Below, piece after piece: positions 28,182 to 38,148 of a stretch of 64,000 nucleotides of DNA. The stretch spans positions 186,001 through 250,000 of the forward strand of contig NC_018518.1 in assembly GCF_000306945.1 (NCBI RefSeq). The letters run 5' to 3'. The notes beneath the pieces were generated by a model, which worked only from the letters and a program-made list of their open reading frames with translations, did no database searches and had not been told where the DNA came from. The first letter of the stretch is position 1. Every line of letters starts with the position of its first letter. A program made the position numbers and the translations under genes. This DNA is from Bordetella pertussis 18323. Its GTDB lineage: Bacteria > Pseudomonadota > Gammaproteobacteria > Burkholderiales > Burkholderiaceae_B.

Positions 28182-28490
28182 ATGGCGCTCAACGAACAAG
28201 ACGTGGCCCGCATCGCCCGGCTGGCCCGCATCGAACTGACCCCCGACCAGCGTGGCCGGGCCCAGGCCGAACTCAACGGCATCCTGCACCTCATCGAGCG
28301 CTTGCAGGCCGTCGATACGCAGGGCGTCGAACCGCTCGCGCATCCCCTGTCGGCCCACGAGGACATCACCCTGCGCCTGCGCGAGGACGCCGTCAGCGAG
28401 CAGGCCACCGAGGCGCGCCGCGCCGAACTGCTGGCCAACGCCCCCGAATCGGCCGACGGCCTGTTCCTGGTCCCGAAAGTAATCGAATAG
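28182..28490 (+). CDS. gatC: Asp-tRNA(Asn)/Glu-tRNA(Gln) amidotransferase subunit C
   Basis: GatC is the small stabilising subunit of the GatCAB complex that amidates mischarged Glu-tRNA(Gln) and Asp-tRNA(Asn). The 102 residues show [12 protein letters not shown] and the belt segment VEPLAHPL...LREDAV. gatA follows after 2 bases. Confidence 0.95.
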   Translation: MALNEQDVARIARLARIELTPDQRGRAQAELNGILHLIERLQAVDTQGVEPLAHPLSAHEDITLRLREDAVSEQATEARRAELLANAPESADGLFLVPKVIE

Positions 28491-28492
28491 TC

Positions 28493-30031
28493 ATGACCCA
28501 ATCCGCCCTGCATACCGAATTCGGCGGCATTGCCGCCTTGCGCGACGCCCTGGCCCGACGCCAGGTCAGCGCGGTCGAGCTGGCGCAAAGCGGCCTGGAC
28601 GCCGCCCAGGCCGCCAGCGGCCTGAACGCCTTCCTGCACATCGACCCCGATCTCACGCTGGCGCAGGCCCGCGCCGCCGACGCCGCCCTGGCCGCCGGCA
28701 CGGCCGGCCCGCTGGCGGGCATCCCCATCGCCCACAAGGACGCCTTCGTCACCCGTGGCTGGCGCACCACCGCAGGCAGCAAGATGCTGGCCGGCTATGC
28801 CAGCCCGTTCGACGCCACCGTGGTCGAGCGCCTGGCCGAGGCCGGCGCGGTATCGCTGGGCAAGCTGAACTGCGATGAGTTCGCCATGGGCTCGGGCAAC
28901 GAGAACTCGGCCTACGGCCCGGTGCGCAACCCCTGGGACACCCAGGCGGTGCCCGGCGGCTCGTCGGGCGGCTCGGCCGCCGCGGTGGCCGCCCGCCTGG
29001 TGGCCGCGGCCACCGGCACCGACACCGGCGGCTCGGTGCGCCAGCCCGCCGCCCTGTGCGGCGTCAGCGGCATCAAGCCCACCTACGGCACGGTGTCGCG
29101 CTACGGCATAATCGCCTTCGGCTCCAGCCTGGACCAGGCCGGCCCGCTGGCGCCCAGCAGCCGCGACCTGCTCGAACTGCTGGACGTCATGACCGGCTTC
29201 GACCCGCGCGACGCCACCAGCCTGCAGGCCTGCGACGGCCAGGCCAACGAAAGCGGCCGGGTGCGCCGTGGCCACGACGCCGCCCAGGCCGGCTACGATG
29301 CGGCCGGCAGCCAGCCGCTCAAGGGCCTGCGCATCGGCGTGCCGCAGGAATACTTCGGCGCGGGCCTGGCCCCCGACGTGGCCGCCGCGGTCGAAGCCGC
29401 CCTGGCGCAGTTCGAACAGCTGGGCGCGGTGCGCGTGCCGGTGTCGCTGCCGCGCACCGAACTGGCCATCCCCGCCTATTACGTCATCGCGCCCGCCGAG
29501 GCCTCGAGCAACCTGGCGCGCTACGACGGCGTGCGCTACGGCCACCGCGCCGCCCAGTACGGCGATCTCAACGAGATGATCAGCCGCTCGCGCGCCGAAG
29601 GCTTCGGCGACGAGGTCAAGCGCCGCATCCTGATCGGCACCTACGTCCTGTCGCACGGCTACTACGACGCCTACTACCTGCAGGCGCAGCGCCTGCGCCG
29701 CCTGATCGCCCAGGACTTCCAGCGCGCCTTCGCCGGCCAGTGCGATGTCATCATGGGGCCGGTGTCGCCCACCGTCGCCAAGAACATCGGCGACAACCGC
29801 GACGACCCGACCGCCGACTGGCTGGCCGACGTCTACACGCTGGGCGTCAGCCTGGCCGGCCTGCCGGCCATGTCCGTGCCCTGCGGCTTCGGCGGCCAGG
29901 ACGGCCGCCGCCCCGTGGGGCTGCAGATCATCGGCAATTACTTCGACGAAGGCCGCTTGCTGGCCTTGGCCGACCGCTATCAACAAGTCACCGACTGGCA
30001 CCAGCGCGCGCCGGTTTCGCAGGACGCCTGA
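28493..30031 (+). CDS. gatA: Asp/Glu-tRNA amidotransferase subunit A (amidase)
   Basis: GatA releases ammonia from glutamine for the GatB active site. The 512-residue amidase-signature protein has the Ser-cisSer-Lys triad: K82 (IAHKDAF), S157 in [14 protein letters not shown], and nucleophile S181 in [11 protein letters not shown]. The spacing equals that of characterised GatA proteins. gatB begins 2 bases after its stop. Confidence 0.97.
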   Translation: MTQSALHTEFGGIAALRDALARRQVSAVELAQSGLDAAQAASGLNAFLHIDPDLTLAQARAADAALAAGTAGPLAGIPIAHKDAFVTRGWRTTAGSKMLAGYASPFDATVVERLAEAGAVSLGKLNCDEFAMGSGNENSAYGPVRNPWDTQAVPGGSSGGSAAAVAARLVAAATGTDTGGSVRQPAALCGVSGIKPTYGTVSRYGIIAFGSSLDQAGPLAPSSRDLLELLDVMTGFDPRDATSLQACDGQANESGRVRRGHDAAQAGYDAAGSQPLKGLRIGVPQEYFGAGLAPDVAAAVEAALAQFEQLGAVRVPVSLPRTELAIPAYYVIAPAEASSNLARYDGVRYGHRAAQYGDLNEMISRSRAEGFGDEVKRRILIGTYVLSHGYYDAYYLQAQRLRRLIAQDFQRAFAGQCDVIMGPVSPTVAKNIGDNRDDPTADWLADVYTLGVSLAGLPAMSVPCGFGGQDGRRPVGLQIIGNYFDEGRLLALADRYQQVTDWHQRAPVSQDA

Positions 30032-30033
30032 CC

Positions 30034-31488
30034 ATGAACTGGGAAATCGTCATCGGCCTGGAAACGCACACCCAGCTTTCCACCGACTCCAAGATCTTTT
30101 CGGGTAGCAGCACGCGCTTTGGCGCCGCCCCCAACACGCAGGCCAACGCGGTCGACCTGGCGCTGCCCGGCAGCCTGCCGGTCATGAACCGCGGCGCCGC
30201 CGAACGCGCCATCCTGTTCGGCCTGGCCGTGGGCGGCAAGGTCGCGCCGCGCTCGGTGTTCGCCCGCAAGAACTACTTCTACCCCGACCTGCCCAAGGGC
30301 TACCAGATCAGCCAGTACGAGCTGCCGGTGGTCGAAGGCGGCACGCTCTCGTTCTTCGTCGGCGAGGAAGAAAAAACCGTCAACCTGACGCGCGCCCACC
30401 TGGAAGAAGACGCCGGCAAGTCGCTGCACGACGAATTCAGCCTGGCCAGCGGCGCGCCGGCCAGCGGGATCGACCTCAACCGTGCCGGCACCCCCTTGCT
30501 GGAAATCGTCACCGAGCCCGAAATGCGCTCGGCCGCCGAGGCCGTGGCCTATGCGCGCGCCCTGCACAGCCTGGTGGTCTGGCTGGGCATCTGCGACGGC
30601 AACATGCAGGAAGGCTCGTTCCGCTGCGACGCCAACGTCTCGGTACGCCCGGTGGGCCAGAAGGAATTCGGCACCCGCACCGAAATCAAGAACGTCAACT
30701 CGTTCCGCTTCCTGGAACGCGCCATCCTGTTCGAGGCGCGCCGCCAGATCGAACTGATCGAGGATGGCGGCACCGTGGTGCAGGAAACCCGCCTGTACGA
30801 CGCCGACCGCGACGAAACCCGCAGCATGCGCAGCAAGGAAGACGCGCACGACTACCGCTACTTCCCGGACCCCGACCTGCCGCCGCTGGTCATCGGCCAG
30901 GACTGGATCGACGCGGTGCGCGCCGGCATGCCCGAACTGCCGGCCGCCCAGCGCGCCCGCTTCGAGGCCGACTATGGCCTGCCCGCCTACGATGCCGCGC
31001 AACTGACCGTCAGCCGCGCCATGGCCGACTACTTCGAGGCGGTGGCGCGCGCCCTGCCGGCCGGCCAGGCCAAACTGGCCGCCAACTGGATCATGGGCGA
31101 AGTCGCGGCCACCCTGAACCGCGAAGAGAAGGACATCGACGCCGCGCCCGTATCGGCAGCCGCCCTGGCGGCCCTGATCAACCGCATCATCGACGGCACG
31201 ATTTCCAACAAGATCGCCCGCGACGTGTTCGCCGCCATGTGGGCGGGCGAAAACGGCGGCGACGCGGACGCCATCATCGAGGCGCGCGGCCTCAAGCAGA
31301 TCAGCGACAGCGGCGCCATCGGCGCCATGATCGACGAAGTCCTGGCGGCCAACCCCGCCATCGTCGAGGAATACCGGGCCGGCAAGCAGAAAGCCTTCAA
31401 CTCGCTGGTCGGCCAGATCATGAAGGCCGCCAAGGGCAAGGCCAACCCCCAGCAGGTCAACGAGCTGCTGAAGGAAAAACTGGGCTGA
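30034..31488 (+). CDS. gatB: Asp/Glu-tRNA amidotransferase subunit B
   Basis: GatB activates the misacylated tRNA with ATP and transfers ammonia. The 484-residue sequence starts [15 protein letters not shown], shows [16 protein letters not shown] and [13 protein letters not shown], and has the C-terminal YqeY-like tail ([20 protein letters not shown]) that binds tRNA. It ends the gatCAB operon and is followed by two REP-like palindromes. Confidence 0.97.
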   Translation: MNWEIVIGLETHTQLSTDSKIFSGSSTRFGAAPNTQANAVDLALPGSLPVMNRGAAERAILFGLAVGGKVAPRSVFARKNYFYPDLPKGYQISQYELPVVEGGTLSFFVGEEEKTVNLTRAHLEEDAGKSLHDEFSLASGAPASGIDLNRAGTPLLEIVTEPEMRSAAEAVAYARALHSLVVWLGICDGNMQEGSFRCDANVSVRPVGQKEFGTRTEIKNVNSFRFLERAILFEARRQIELIEDGGTVVQETRLYDADRDETRSMRSKEDAHDYRYFPDPDLPPLVIGQDWIDAVRAGMPELPAAQRARFEADYGLPAYDAAQLTVSRAMADYFEAVARALPAGQAKLAANWIMGEVAATLNREEKDIDAAPVSAAALAALINRIIDGTISNKIARDVFAAMWAGENGGDADAIIEARGLKQISDSGAIGAMIDEVLAANPAIVEEYRAGKQKAFNSLVGQIMKAAKGKANPQQVNELLKEKLG

Positions 31489-31494
31489 CCCCTC

Positions 31495-31576
31495 GGGAGC
31501 CAGTCCCCGTGGGGACGAGCTCCTGGAGTCTGCGTGTGCCGCCAGCGGGAGCCTGTCCCCGCGGGGACTGGCTCCC
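31495..31576. repeat. Two REP-like palindromes between gatB and pyrE
   Basis: Units at 31495-31523 and 31547-31576 share the core AGTCCCC/GGGGAC and TGTCCCC/GGGGAC with GGGAGC...GCTCCC outer arms. They are a variant of the palindrome family at 16043-16157. They lie between convergent genes, where they could fold into strong hairpins and help stop transcription. Confidence 0.85.
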
Positions 31577-31601
31577 ACCGGTGCGGATCATGGGCCTGCC
31601 C

Positions 31602-32276
31602 CTATACCCCGTACTTGCTCCGGTACGCCTGCACCGCCGCGCGGTGCTCGGCGAACTGGGCGTCGTCCTGCAGCAGGGTCATGATGTCGGCCAGGGAGGC
31701 GATGCTGACCACCGGGATGCCGTAGGTGCGCGCCACATCCTGCACGGCGGAATGCGGCGACAGGGCGTCGTCGGGACCGGCGCGTTCCATGCGATCCAGG
31801 GCGATCAGCACCGCGGCGGGCTCGGCGCCGGCGGCGCGGATGATCTCGACCGATTCGCGCACCGAGGTGCCGGCGGTGATGACGTCGTCGATGATGACGA
31901 CCTTGCCCGTCAGCGGCGCGCCCACCAGGGTGCCGCCTTCGCCGTGGTCCTTGGCTTCCTTGCGGTTGAAGGCGAACGGCACGTCGCGCCCGGCCATGGC
32001 GCCATGCCCGGCCAGCGCCACCGACGTGGCGGTGGCCAGCGGGATGCCCTTGTAGGCCGGGCCGAACAGCATATCGAACGCCACGCCGGAATCGATCAGC
32101 GCCTGCGCGTAGAAGCCGGCCAGCGTGCCGACCGAACGGCCCGAATTGAACAGGCCGGCGTTGAAGAAATAGGGACTGATACGGCCGGACTTGACCTTGA
32201 AGCTGCCGAAACGCAGCACGCCCTCGTCGAGGGCAAAACGGACAAAATCAGCGGCGGTAGAGGCGGAGGCGGACAT
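31602..32276 (-). CDS. pyrE: Orotate phosphoribosyltransferase
   Basis: PyrE joins orotate and PRPP to give OMP in pyrimidine synthesis. The 224-residue protein has the PRPP loop [17 protein letters not shown] and [12 protein letters not shown]. The start at 32276 (MSASAST) matches the usual family length; an upstream ATG at 32309 adds 11 residues of no family character. It is transcribed away from the exonuclease III gene. Confidence 0.95.
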   Translation of the reverse strand: MSASASTAADFVRFALDEGVLRFGSFKVKSGRISPYFFNAGLFNSGRSVGTLAGFYAQALIDSGVAFDMLFGPAYKGIPLATATSVALAGHGAMAGRDVPFAFNRKEAKDHGEGGTLVGAPLTGKVVIIDDVITAGTSVRESVEIIRAAGAEPAAVLIALDRMERAGPDDALSPHSAVQDVARTYGIPVVSIASLADIMTLLQDDAQFAEHRAAVQAYRSKYGV

Positions 32277-32413
32277 ACGTGCGATGGGCGAAATGGCAAA
32301 CCCCGCCATTATCCGCGAATCGGCCTGGCGGCGCAGCGGCGGCGCGCCTCGGTTAAAGTTTCATTCTTGCGCCGGCCCGCAAGGGGCCGCGATGACCGAT
32401 TCAGGAGCCAGCC

Positions 32414-33202
32414 TTGCTGCGTATCACCTCGCTCAACCTCAACGGTATCCGTTCCGCCTTCCGCAAGGGCCTGCAGCCCTGGATGACCGCCCACAACGCC
32501 GATGTGCTGTGCCTGCAGGAGATCAAGGTCTCGCATGACGACCTGACCGACGAGCTGCGCCACCCGCCCGGCTATACGGGTCACTTCCACCACGCCGAGA
32601 AAAAGGGCTACAGCGGCGTGGGCATGTACCTGCGCGCCGGCGCCGAACGCGTGGTGGCCGGCTTCGATTGCGAGGAGTTCGACGCGGAAGGCCGCATCCT
32701 GCGCGCCGACTGGAAGGATCTGTCAGTCATCAGCGCCTACCTGCCCTCGGGTTCGAGCGGCGACGAGCGCCAGCAGACCAAGTACCGCTTCCTGGACCAG
32801 TTCGGCCCGTGGCTGGACGGCCTGATGGCCGAGCACAGGAAGACCGGGCGCGAATTCGTCATCTGCGGCGACTGGAACATCGCCCACAAGGAGATCGACC
32901 TGAAGAACTGGAAGGGCAACCAGAAGAACTCGGGCTTCCTGCCCGAGGAGCGCGCCTGGCTGACCGAGGTGTTCGACCGGCGCGGCTTCGTCGACGTCTT
33001 CCGCAAGCTGGACGAGCGCGCCGACCAGTACACCTGGTGGAGCAATCGCGGCCAGGCCTGGGCCAAGAACGTAGGGTGGCGCATCGACTACCAGATCGCC
33101 ACCCCGGGCATCGCCGAACGCGCACGCGCCACTTCCATCTACAAGGACGAGCGGTTTTCCGACCATGCGCCGCTGACGGTGGACTACGACATCGCCCTGT
33201 AA
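32414..33202 (+). CDS. xth: Exodeoxyribonuclease III / AP endonuclease (TTG start)
   Basis: The enzyme cuts DNA at abasic sites and removes 3' blocks in base-excision repair. The 262-residue EEP-family protein shows LCLQEIK (metal Glu), SAYLPSGS, FVICGDWNIAHKEIDLKNWKGN (catalytic Asp and Asn) and RFSDHAPLTVDYD (final Asp-His). The start is TTG at 32414, because AGGAG at 32403-32407 is well placed and the product then begins LLRITSLNLNGIRSA, the normal N terminus. Confidence 0.93.
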   Translation: MLRITSLNLNGIRSAFRKGLQPWMTAHNADVLCLQEIKVSHDDLTDELRHPPGYTGHFHHAEKKGYSGVGMYLRAGAERVVAGFDCEEFDAEGRILRADWKDLSVISAYLPSGSSGDERQQTKYRFLDQFGPWLDGLMAEHRKTGREFVICGDWNIAHKEIDLKNWKGNQKNSGFLPEERAWLTEVFDRRGFVDVFRKLDERADQYTWWSNRGQAWAKNVGWRIDYQIATPGIAERARATSIYKDERFSDHAPLTVDYDIAL

Positions 33203-33624
33203 CACGCTTGTGATGCGTAAAGGCCTCAAAAATAACGGGGACACATAAAGGCGAAAATTTCTTCGCCGACCCGGGCGAGGCCCGCCACGAACATGGTGCA
33301 ACGCCGTAAATTGTGATTGCGCCCCACGGGAAGACGCGCCAAATAAATGGGGACATAGCTGTAGAGCCCCATTTCATGCGCTTCTCGGAAAATATTCGCC
33401 TGCCATGGCCGGCAGGCGAATCACCGCTCGCATCAATACGTCCCCAATAATAATCCCTTCCGGCAAGCCGCGCCAGCACTGGTTTTGCGGCCGATTCCGG
33501 CTTTTCGTCCGACGAATTTTGGCCCACAATTGCGCACCAAAAGTGTGCAACCGCGCACCACTTCTCTACGCTTTTGCACCGCAACACAACGCGCTGCACC
33601 ATCGCATTGCCAGGAGGCAGTATC
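33203..33624. other. Non-coding gap before gdhA with short GGGGACA repeats and a hairpin
   Basis: This 422-base stretch has no gene that I trust. It holds three loose copies of AATAANNGGGGAC (33231-33243, 33343-33355, and inverted near 33438-33452). It also holds an 11-bp-stem hairpin (ATTCGCCTGCC at 33394-33404 with its complement at 33411-33421). A TGCGCAC...GTGTGCA dyad at 33531-33549 lies upstream of gdhA. The region is more AT-rich than the genes around it and may be remnant mobile DNA. Confidence 0.6.
33531..33549. promoter_or_regulatory. Possible operator dyad upstream of gdhA
   Basis: TGCGCAC (33531-33537) and GTGTGCA (33543-33549) form an inverted repeat with one mismatch in seven and a 5-base spacer. 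Further TGCAC/GCGCACC motifs follow at 33553 and 33575-33601. It sits about 75 bases before the gdhA start, a fitting place for a regulator; which one is unknown. Confidence 0.4.
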
Positions 33625-34968
33625 TTGAAATTGCAGAGTCTGGACGACTTCCTGCGCCGGGTTGCCGCGCGCGATCCGCAACAAGCCGAATTCATGCAGG
33701 CAGTCCAAGAGGTCATGCTGAGCCTCTGGCCCTTCATCGAGAAGCACCCGCATTACGCCGAGCACGCCCTGCTGGAACGCCTGGTCGAGCCCGAACGCGT
33801 GATCCAGTTCCGTGTCTGCTGGACCGATGACCAGGGCCAGGCCCAGGTCAACCGCGCCTTCCGCATCCAGCACAGCTCGGCCATCGGCCCCTTCAAGGGC
33901 GGCATGCGCTTCCACCCGACGGTCAATCTGTCGGTGCTGAAGTTCCTGGCTTTCGAACAAACCCTGAAGAACGCGCTGACCACCCTGCCCATGGGCGGCG
34001 GCAAGGGCGGCTCCGACTTCGACCCCAAGGGCAAGTCGGACGCCGAGGTGATGCGTTTCTGCCAGGCGCTGATGCTGGAACTGCACCGCCACCTGGGCCC
34101 GGACACCGACGTGCCCGCCGGCGATATCGGCGTGGGCGCGCGCGAGGTCGGCTTCATGGCCGGCATGATGAAAAAGCTGTCGAACTCGGCGGCCAGCGTA
34201 TTCACCGGCAAGGGCCTGTGCTTCGGCGGCAGCCTGATCCGCCCCGAAGCCACCGGCTACGGCACGGTCTATTTCGCGCAGGAAATGCTGCAACGCGCCG
34301 GCCTGTCTTTCGACGGCATGCGCGTGTCGGTGTCGGGCTCGGGCAACGTGGCCCAGTACGCGATCGAGAAAGCCATGGCGCTGGGCGCCAAGGTCGTCAC
34401 GATCTCGGACTCGTGCGGCACGGTCATCGACGAAGCCGGCTTCACGCACGAGAAGCTGCTGGCCCTGATGCACATCAAGAACGACCTGCGCGGCCGCCTG
34501 GACACGTACGCCAGCCAGTTCGGCCTGCGCTACGAGGCCGGCGTGCGCCCCTGGCACGTGCCGGTGGATGTCGCCCTGCCGTGCGCCACCCAGAACGAGC
34601 TGGACGAAAACGACGCCCGCACGCTGATCCGCAACGGCGTGAAATGCGTGGCCGAAGGCGCCAACATGCCCGCCACCCTGGACGCCGCCAAGGCTTTCAT
34701 CGCGGCCGAAGTGCTGTACGCGCCGGGCAAGGCCAGCAACGCCGGCGGCGTGGCGGTGTCGGGCCTGGAAATGAGCCAGAACTCGGCCCGCCTGCCCTGG
34801 ACGCGTGAACAGGTGGACGCGCGGCTGCATGCCATCATGCGCGATATCCACGAAAACTGCGTGCGCCACGGCCACGGCGCCGGCAACTACGTCAACTATG
34901 TGGATGGCGCCAACATCGCCGGCTTCGTCAAGGTCGCCGACGCCATGCGCCAGCAAGGCCTGTACTGA
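33625..34968 (+). CDS. gdhA: NADP-type glutamate dehydrogenase (TTG start)
   Basis: GdhA makes glutamate from 2-oxoglutarate and ammonium. The 447-residue protein has the substrate-binding lysine blocks GPFKGGMRFHP and PMGGGKGGSDFDPKGKSD, and the dinucleotide fold VSVSGSGNVAQYAIEKA. The TTG at 33625 is chosen because AGGAGG lies 6 bases upstream at 33613-33618 and the resulting length equals that of E. coli GdhA. A 12-bp hairpin lies downstream. Confidence 0.95.
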   Translation: MKLQSLDDFLRRVAARDPQQAEFMQAVQEVMLSLWPFIEKHPHYAEHALLERLVEPERVIQFRVCWTDDQGQAQVNRAFRIQHSSAIGPFKGGMRFHPTVNLSVLKFLAFEQTLKNALTTLPMGGGKGGSDFDPKGKSDAEVMRFCQALMLELHRHLGPDTDVPAGDIGVGAREVGFMAGMMKKLSNSAASVFTGKGLCFGGSLIRPEATGYGTVYFAQEMLQRAGLSFDGMRVSVSGSGNVAQYAIEKAMALGAKVVTISDSCGTVIDEAGFTHEKLLALMHIKNDLRGRLDTYASQFGLRYEAGVRPWHVPVDVALPCATQNELDENDARTLIRNGVKCVAEGANMPATLDAAKAFIAAEVLYAPGKASNAGGVAVSGLEMSQNSARLPWTREQVDARLHAIMRDIHENCVRHGHGAGNYVNYVDGANIAGFVKVADAMRQQGLY

Positions 34969-34978
34969 TGCAGGACCG

Positions 34979-35004
34979 CGCCGCCGCGCCCTGGCGCGGC
35001 GGCG
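34979..35004. terminator. Bidirectional GC hairpin between gdhA and the TRIC-type gene
   Basis: A perfect inverted repeat, CGCCGCCGCGCC (34979-34990) against GGCGCGGCGGCG (34993-35004), fills the 36-base gap between convergent stop codons. There is no T-run, but position and strength suggest it separates the two transcripts. Confidence 0.6.
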
Positions 35005-35643
35005 TCAATGCCAGTCGCCGCGGTAGACGAACTTCGGCATCTGCCAGTTGAACCGCAACGCCAGCAGGCGAAACGCCAGCCCGACGGCCAGCGCGACGGG
35101 CACCGACACGCTGGCGGACACGCCCTGGCCGTACATGGCCAGGTACAGGCCGCCGGTCACTGCCGAAACGCTGGCGTAGAGTTCGCTGCGAAACAGCAGC
35201 GGAATGTCGTTGCACAGCACGTCGCGCAATACGCCGCCGGCGCACCCGGTGATCATGCCGCTGACCAGCACGATGGTCAGCGGCATTTCCATTTGTTGGG
35301 CCACCTGGCAGCCGATGATGGTGAACGCCACCAGGCCGATGGCGTCCAGCAGCAGGAACAGGCTGCGCAGGCGCCGCAGTGCGCGCGCCCCCAGCGCCGT
35401 CAGCAGCGCGGCGCCGGCCGTCATCCACAGGTATTCGGGATGGGCCACCCAGCTCAGCGGATAATGGCCCAGCAGCACGTCGCGCAGCGACCCGCCGCCC
35501 AATGCCGTGACACAGGCGATCACGCACACGCCGACCCAATCCATGTCGCGCCGCCCGGCGGCCAGCGCCGCCGTCATGGCCTCGGCCACGATGGCCACCA
35601 GGTAGAGCGTGTACAACAGCAGGACGGACGGATCTGGCGGCAT
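35005..35643 (-). CDS. TRIC/UPF0126-family inner-membrane protein
   Basis: The 212-residue protein has about seven hydrophobic segments and two copies of the family repeat with GGGSLRDVLLGHYPL and AGGVLRDVLCNDIPLLF. Family members form trimeric cation channels, and some have been annotated as glycine transporters (YadS/YicG-like). The substrate is not evident. The ATG at 35643 is picked because the longer upstream frame is Arg-rich and unlike the family. Confidence 0.85.
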   Translation of the reverse strand: MPPDPSVLLLYTLYLVAIVAEAMTAALAAGRRDMDWVGVCVIACVTALGGGSLRDVLLGHYPLSWVAHPEYLWMTAGAALLTALGARALRRLRSLFLLLDAIGLVAFTIIGCQVAQQMEMPLTIVLVSGMITGCAGGVLRDVLCNDIPLLFRSELYASVSAVTGGLYLAMYGQGVSASVSVPVALAVGLAFRLLALRFNWQMPKFVYRGDWH

Positions 35644-35830
35644 GGCGGCGCGGACGAAAAGATGGACAACGCTGGCATTGTATTGACAACGCCGCCGGCC
35701 CGGCTGGGCCGTACCGCCCGCTTGACCGCGATCAAGACGCCTGGCCCGCCTTCGCGGGACAATGGATGCTCCATCCTGCCGGCACGCCCCGTGCGGGAAC
35801 CAGGCCGCGACCACTACCAGGAGACGCCGC

Positions 35831-36610
35831 ATGCAAGCCCAGACCGCCCCCATTCTGCTTGCCACCGACCTGAGCGCGCGCAGCGACCGCGCGCTGGACC
35901 GGGCCCTGATGCTCGCCGCGCAGGCGCAGACCAGCCTGGTGGCGCTGCACATCATGGAACCCACCAATGCGCCGCTGACCACGCCGGTGTGGCGCCGGCT
36001 GAGCGCCGACCACAAGCAGCTGGCCGAACGCCGGCTGGCCGAGGACCTGGCCGACGCCCCCGTTCCCACCTCGGCGGTGGTGCGCAGCGGCGAAACCGTG
36101 CCGCTGATCCGCGAGACGGCCGACCACTTCGGCTGCTCGCTGATCGTGACCGGCATCGCACGCGAATCCACCCTCAGCCGCCTGCTGCTGGGCACCACGG
36201 TCGAGCGCCTGGCGCGCCAGGCCAGCCAGCCCGTGCTGGTGGTCAAGGCGCGGCCGCGCAAACCGTACCGCGACGTGGTCGTGGCCACCGACTTCTCCGA
36301 GGGCTCGCGCCAGGCCCTGGTGGCCGCCCTGCGGGTGGCCGGCGACGCCCCGCTGACCCTGTTCCACGCCTATGACGTCCCGTTCGGCAAGGACGCGCCC
36401 GAAGACGCGGTGGTGCGCAGTTTCTACAACGACGCGGCCCAGAAGGCGCGCGCCTTCCTGGACGGCACGCCGGAGCTGGCCGGACGCCCCGCGCCCGAGC
36501 TGGTGCTGGAAAGCGGCCAGCCCGAGACGCTGCTGTCGGAGTACGTATTCAACCGCCGCTGCGACCTGGTGGTGACCGGCACCCACGGCCTAACTGTGAA
36601 GATTCAATAG
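35831..36610 (+). pseudogene. Tandem-domain universal stress protein, 3' end removed at IS481
   Basis: Two UspA domains are present: residues 1-136 (PILLATDLSARSDRALDRAL to ASQPVLVVKARP) and from residue 139 (RDVVVATDFSEGSRQALVAAL). The second domain ends at VVTGTHGL, just before the ATP-binding G-x2-G-x9-G-S/T segment it should have. The first domain keeps its version (GIARESTLSRLLLGTTVERL). From 36595 the frame runs into IS481 and stops after a few foreign codons. The missing C terminus is not found on the other side of the element, where rnhA lies instead. Confidence 0.85.
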
Positions 36611-37637
36611 GTTGTATGCATGGTTCATCCGAACCGGATTTGAGAAACTGGAAATCGCCGATCCCCCAGTTCACTCAAGGAGCCCGGCCGGATGAACACC
36701 CATAAGCATGCCCGATTGACCTTCCTACGTCGACTCGAAATGGTCCAGCAATTGATCGCCCATCAAGTTTGTGTGCCTGAAGCGGCCCGCGCCTATGGGG
36801 TCACCGCGCCGACTGTGCGCAAATGGCTGGGCCGCTTCCTGGCTCAGGGCCAGGCGGGCTTGGCCGATGCGTCCTCGCGCCCGACGGTCTCGCCCCGAGC
36901 GATTGCGCCGGCCAAGGCGCTGGCTATCGTGGAGCTGCGCCGCAAGCGGCTGACCCAAGCGCGCATCGCCCAGGCGCTGGGCGTGTCAGCCAGCACCGTC
37001 AGCCGCGTCCTGGCCCGCGCCGGTCTGTCGCACCTGGCCGACCTGGAGCCGGCCGAGCCGGTGGTGCGCTACGAGCATCAGGCCCCCGGCGATCTGCTGC
37101 ACATCGACATCAAGAAGCTGGGACGTATCCAGCGCCCTGGCCACCGGGTCACGGGCAACCGACGCGATACCGTTGAGGGGGCCGGCTGGGACTTCGTCTT
37201 CGTGGCCATCGATGACCACGCCCGCGTGGCCTTCACCGACATCCACCCCGACGAGCGCTTCCCCAGCGCCGTCCAGTTCCTCAAGGACGCAGTGGCCTAC
37301 TACCAGCGCCTGGGCGTGACCATCCAGCGCTTGCTCACCGACAATGGCTCGGCCTTTCGCAGCCGCGCCTTCGCCGCGCTGTGCCATGAGCTGGGCATCA
37401 AGCACCGCTTTACCCGACCTTACCGCCCACAGACCAATGGCAAGGCCGAACGCTTCATCCAGTCGGCCTTGCGTGAGTGGGCTTACGCTCACACCTACCA
37501 GAACTCCCAACACCGAGCCGATGCCATGAAATCCTGGCTACACCACTACAACTGGCATCGACCCCACCAAGGCATCGGGCGCGCTGTACCCATCTCCAGA
37601 CTCAACCTGGACGAATACAACCTATTGACAGTTCACA
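36595..37637 (+). mobile_element. IS481: IS481 copy 4, complete; flanks do not match
   Basis: The complete 1043-bp element runs from TGTGAAGATTC at 36595 to TTCACA at 37637. The left flank is CCTAAC (in uspA) and the right flank is CCTAGC (at the rnhA stop), so the two sides differ and one gene is truncated. The variable patch at 36660-36667 reads GATCCCCC, the same as copy 5. Confidence 0.96.
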
Positions 37638-37642
37638 CCTAG
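36692..37642 (+). CDS. IS481 transposase
   Basis: The 316-residue DDE transposase is identical to the others except for the last residue, Thr, because the target begins with C (ACC TAG). Its stop overlaps the rnhA stop on the other strand within CTAG. Confidence 0.97.
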   Translation: MNTHKHARLTFLRRLEMVQQLIAHQVCVPEAARAYGVTAPTVRKWLGRFLAQGQAGLADASSRPTVSPRAIAPAKALAIVELRRKRLTQARIAQALGVSASTVSRVLARAGLSHLADLEPAEPVVRYEHQAPGDLLHIDIKKLGRIQRPGHRVTGNRRDTVEGAGWDFVFVAIDDHARVAFTDIHPDERFPSAVQFLKDAVAYYQRLGVTIQRLLTDNGSAFRSRAFAALCHELGIKHRFTRPYRPQTNGKAERFIQSALREWAYAHTYQNSQHRADAMKSWLHHYNWHRPHQGIGRAVPISRLNLDEYNLLTVHT

Positions 37643-38106
37643 CGGCCCCGCGCGGCCTCCATCCCCTGGTTGGCCAGGGCGTCGGCGCGCTCGTTGCCCG
37701 GATCGCCGGCGTGCCCGCGCACCCAGCGCCACTGCACCTGGTGCCGGCCGACCTGCTCGTCCAGGGCCTGCCACAGCTCGACGTTCTTGACCGGTTTCTT
37801 GTCGGCCGTGCGCCAGCCGCGCCGCTTCCAGTTCGCCAGCCATTCCGTCATGCCTTTCATGACATATTGGGAATCGGTGTGGATGGTGACGCGGCACGGC
37901 CGTTTCAGCGCCCGCAGGCCCTCGATGACGGCCATCAGCTCCATGCGGTTGTTGGTGGTCTGGCGTTCGCCGCCGTGCATGGTTTTCTCGTGCTGGCCGG
38001 CGCGCATCAGCACGCCCCATCCGCCCGGGCCGGGATTGCCCTTGCATGCGCCGTCGGTCCACATTTCCACCTGCTGGCCATCGCCGCTACCTTCTAGATT
38101 CTGCAT
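37639..38106 (-). CDS. rnhA: Ribonuclease HI
   Basis: RNase HI degrades RNA in RNA-DNA hybrids. The 155-residue protein shows the four acidic catalytic positions in [38 protein letters not shown] and [12 protein letters not shown], plus the basic protrusion [14 protein letters not shown]. Its length is normal even though its TAG stop is the CTAG at the IS481 junction. It is followed upstream by a methyltransferase gene on the same strand. Confidence 0.96.
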   Translation of the reverse strand: MQNLEGSGDGQQVEMWTDGACKGNPGPGGWGVLMRAGQHEKTMHGGERQTTNNRMELMAVIEGLRALKRPCRVTIHTDSQYVMKGMTEWLANWKRRGWRTADKKPVKNVELWQALDEQVGRHQVQWRWVRGHAGDPGNERADALANQGMEAARGR

Positions 38107-38148
38107 AGTGTCCGTATCGGGGCGCGCCGGAATGAAAGTACGGCATTA

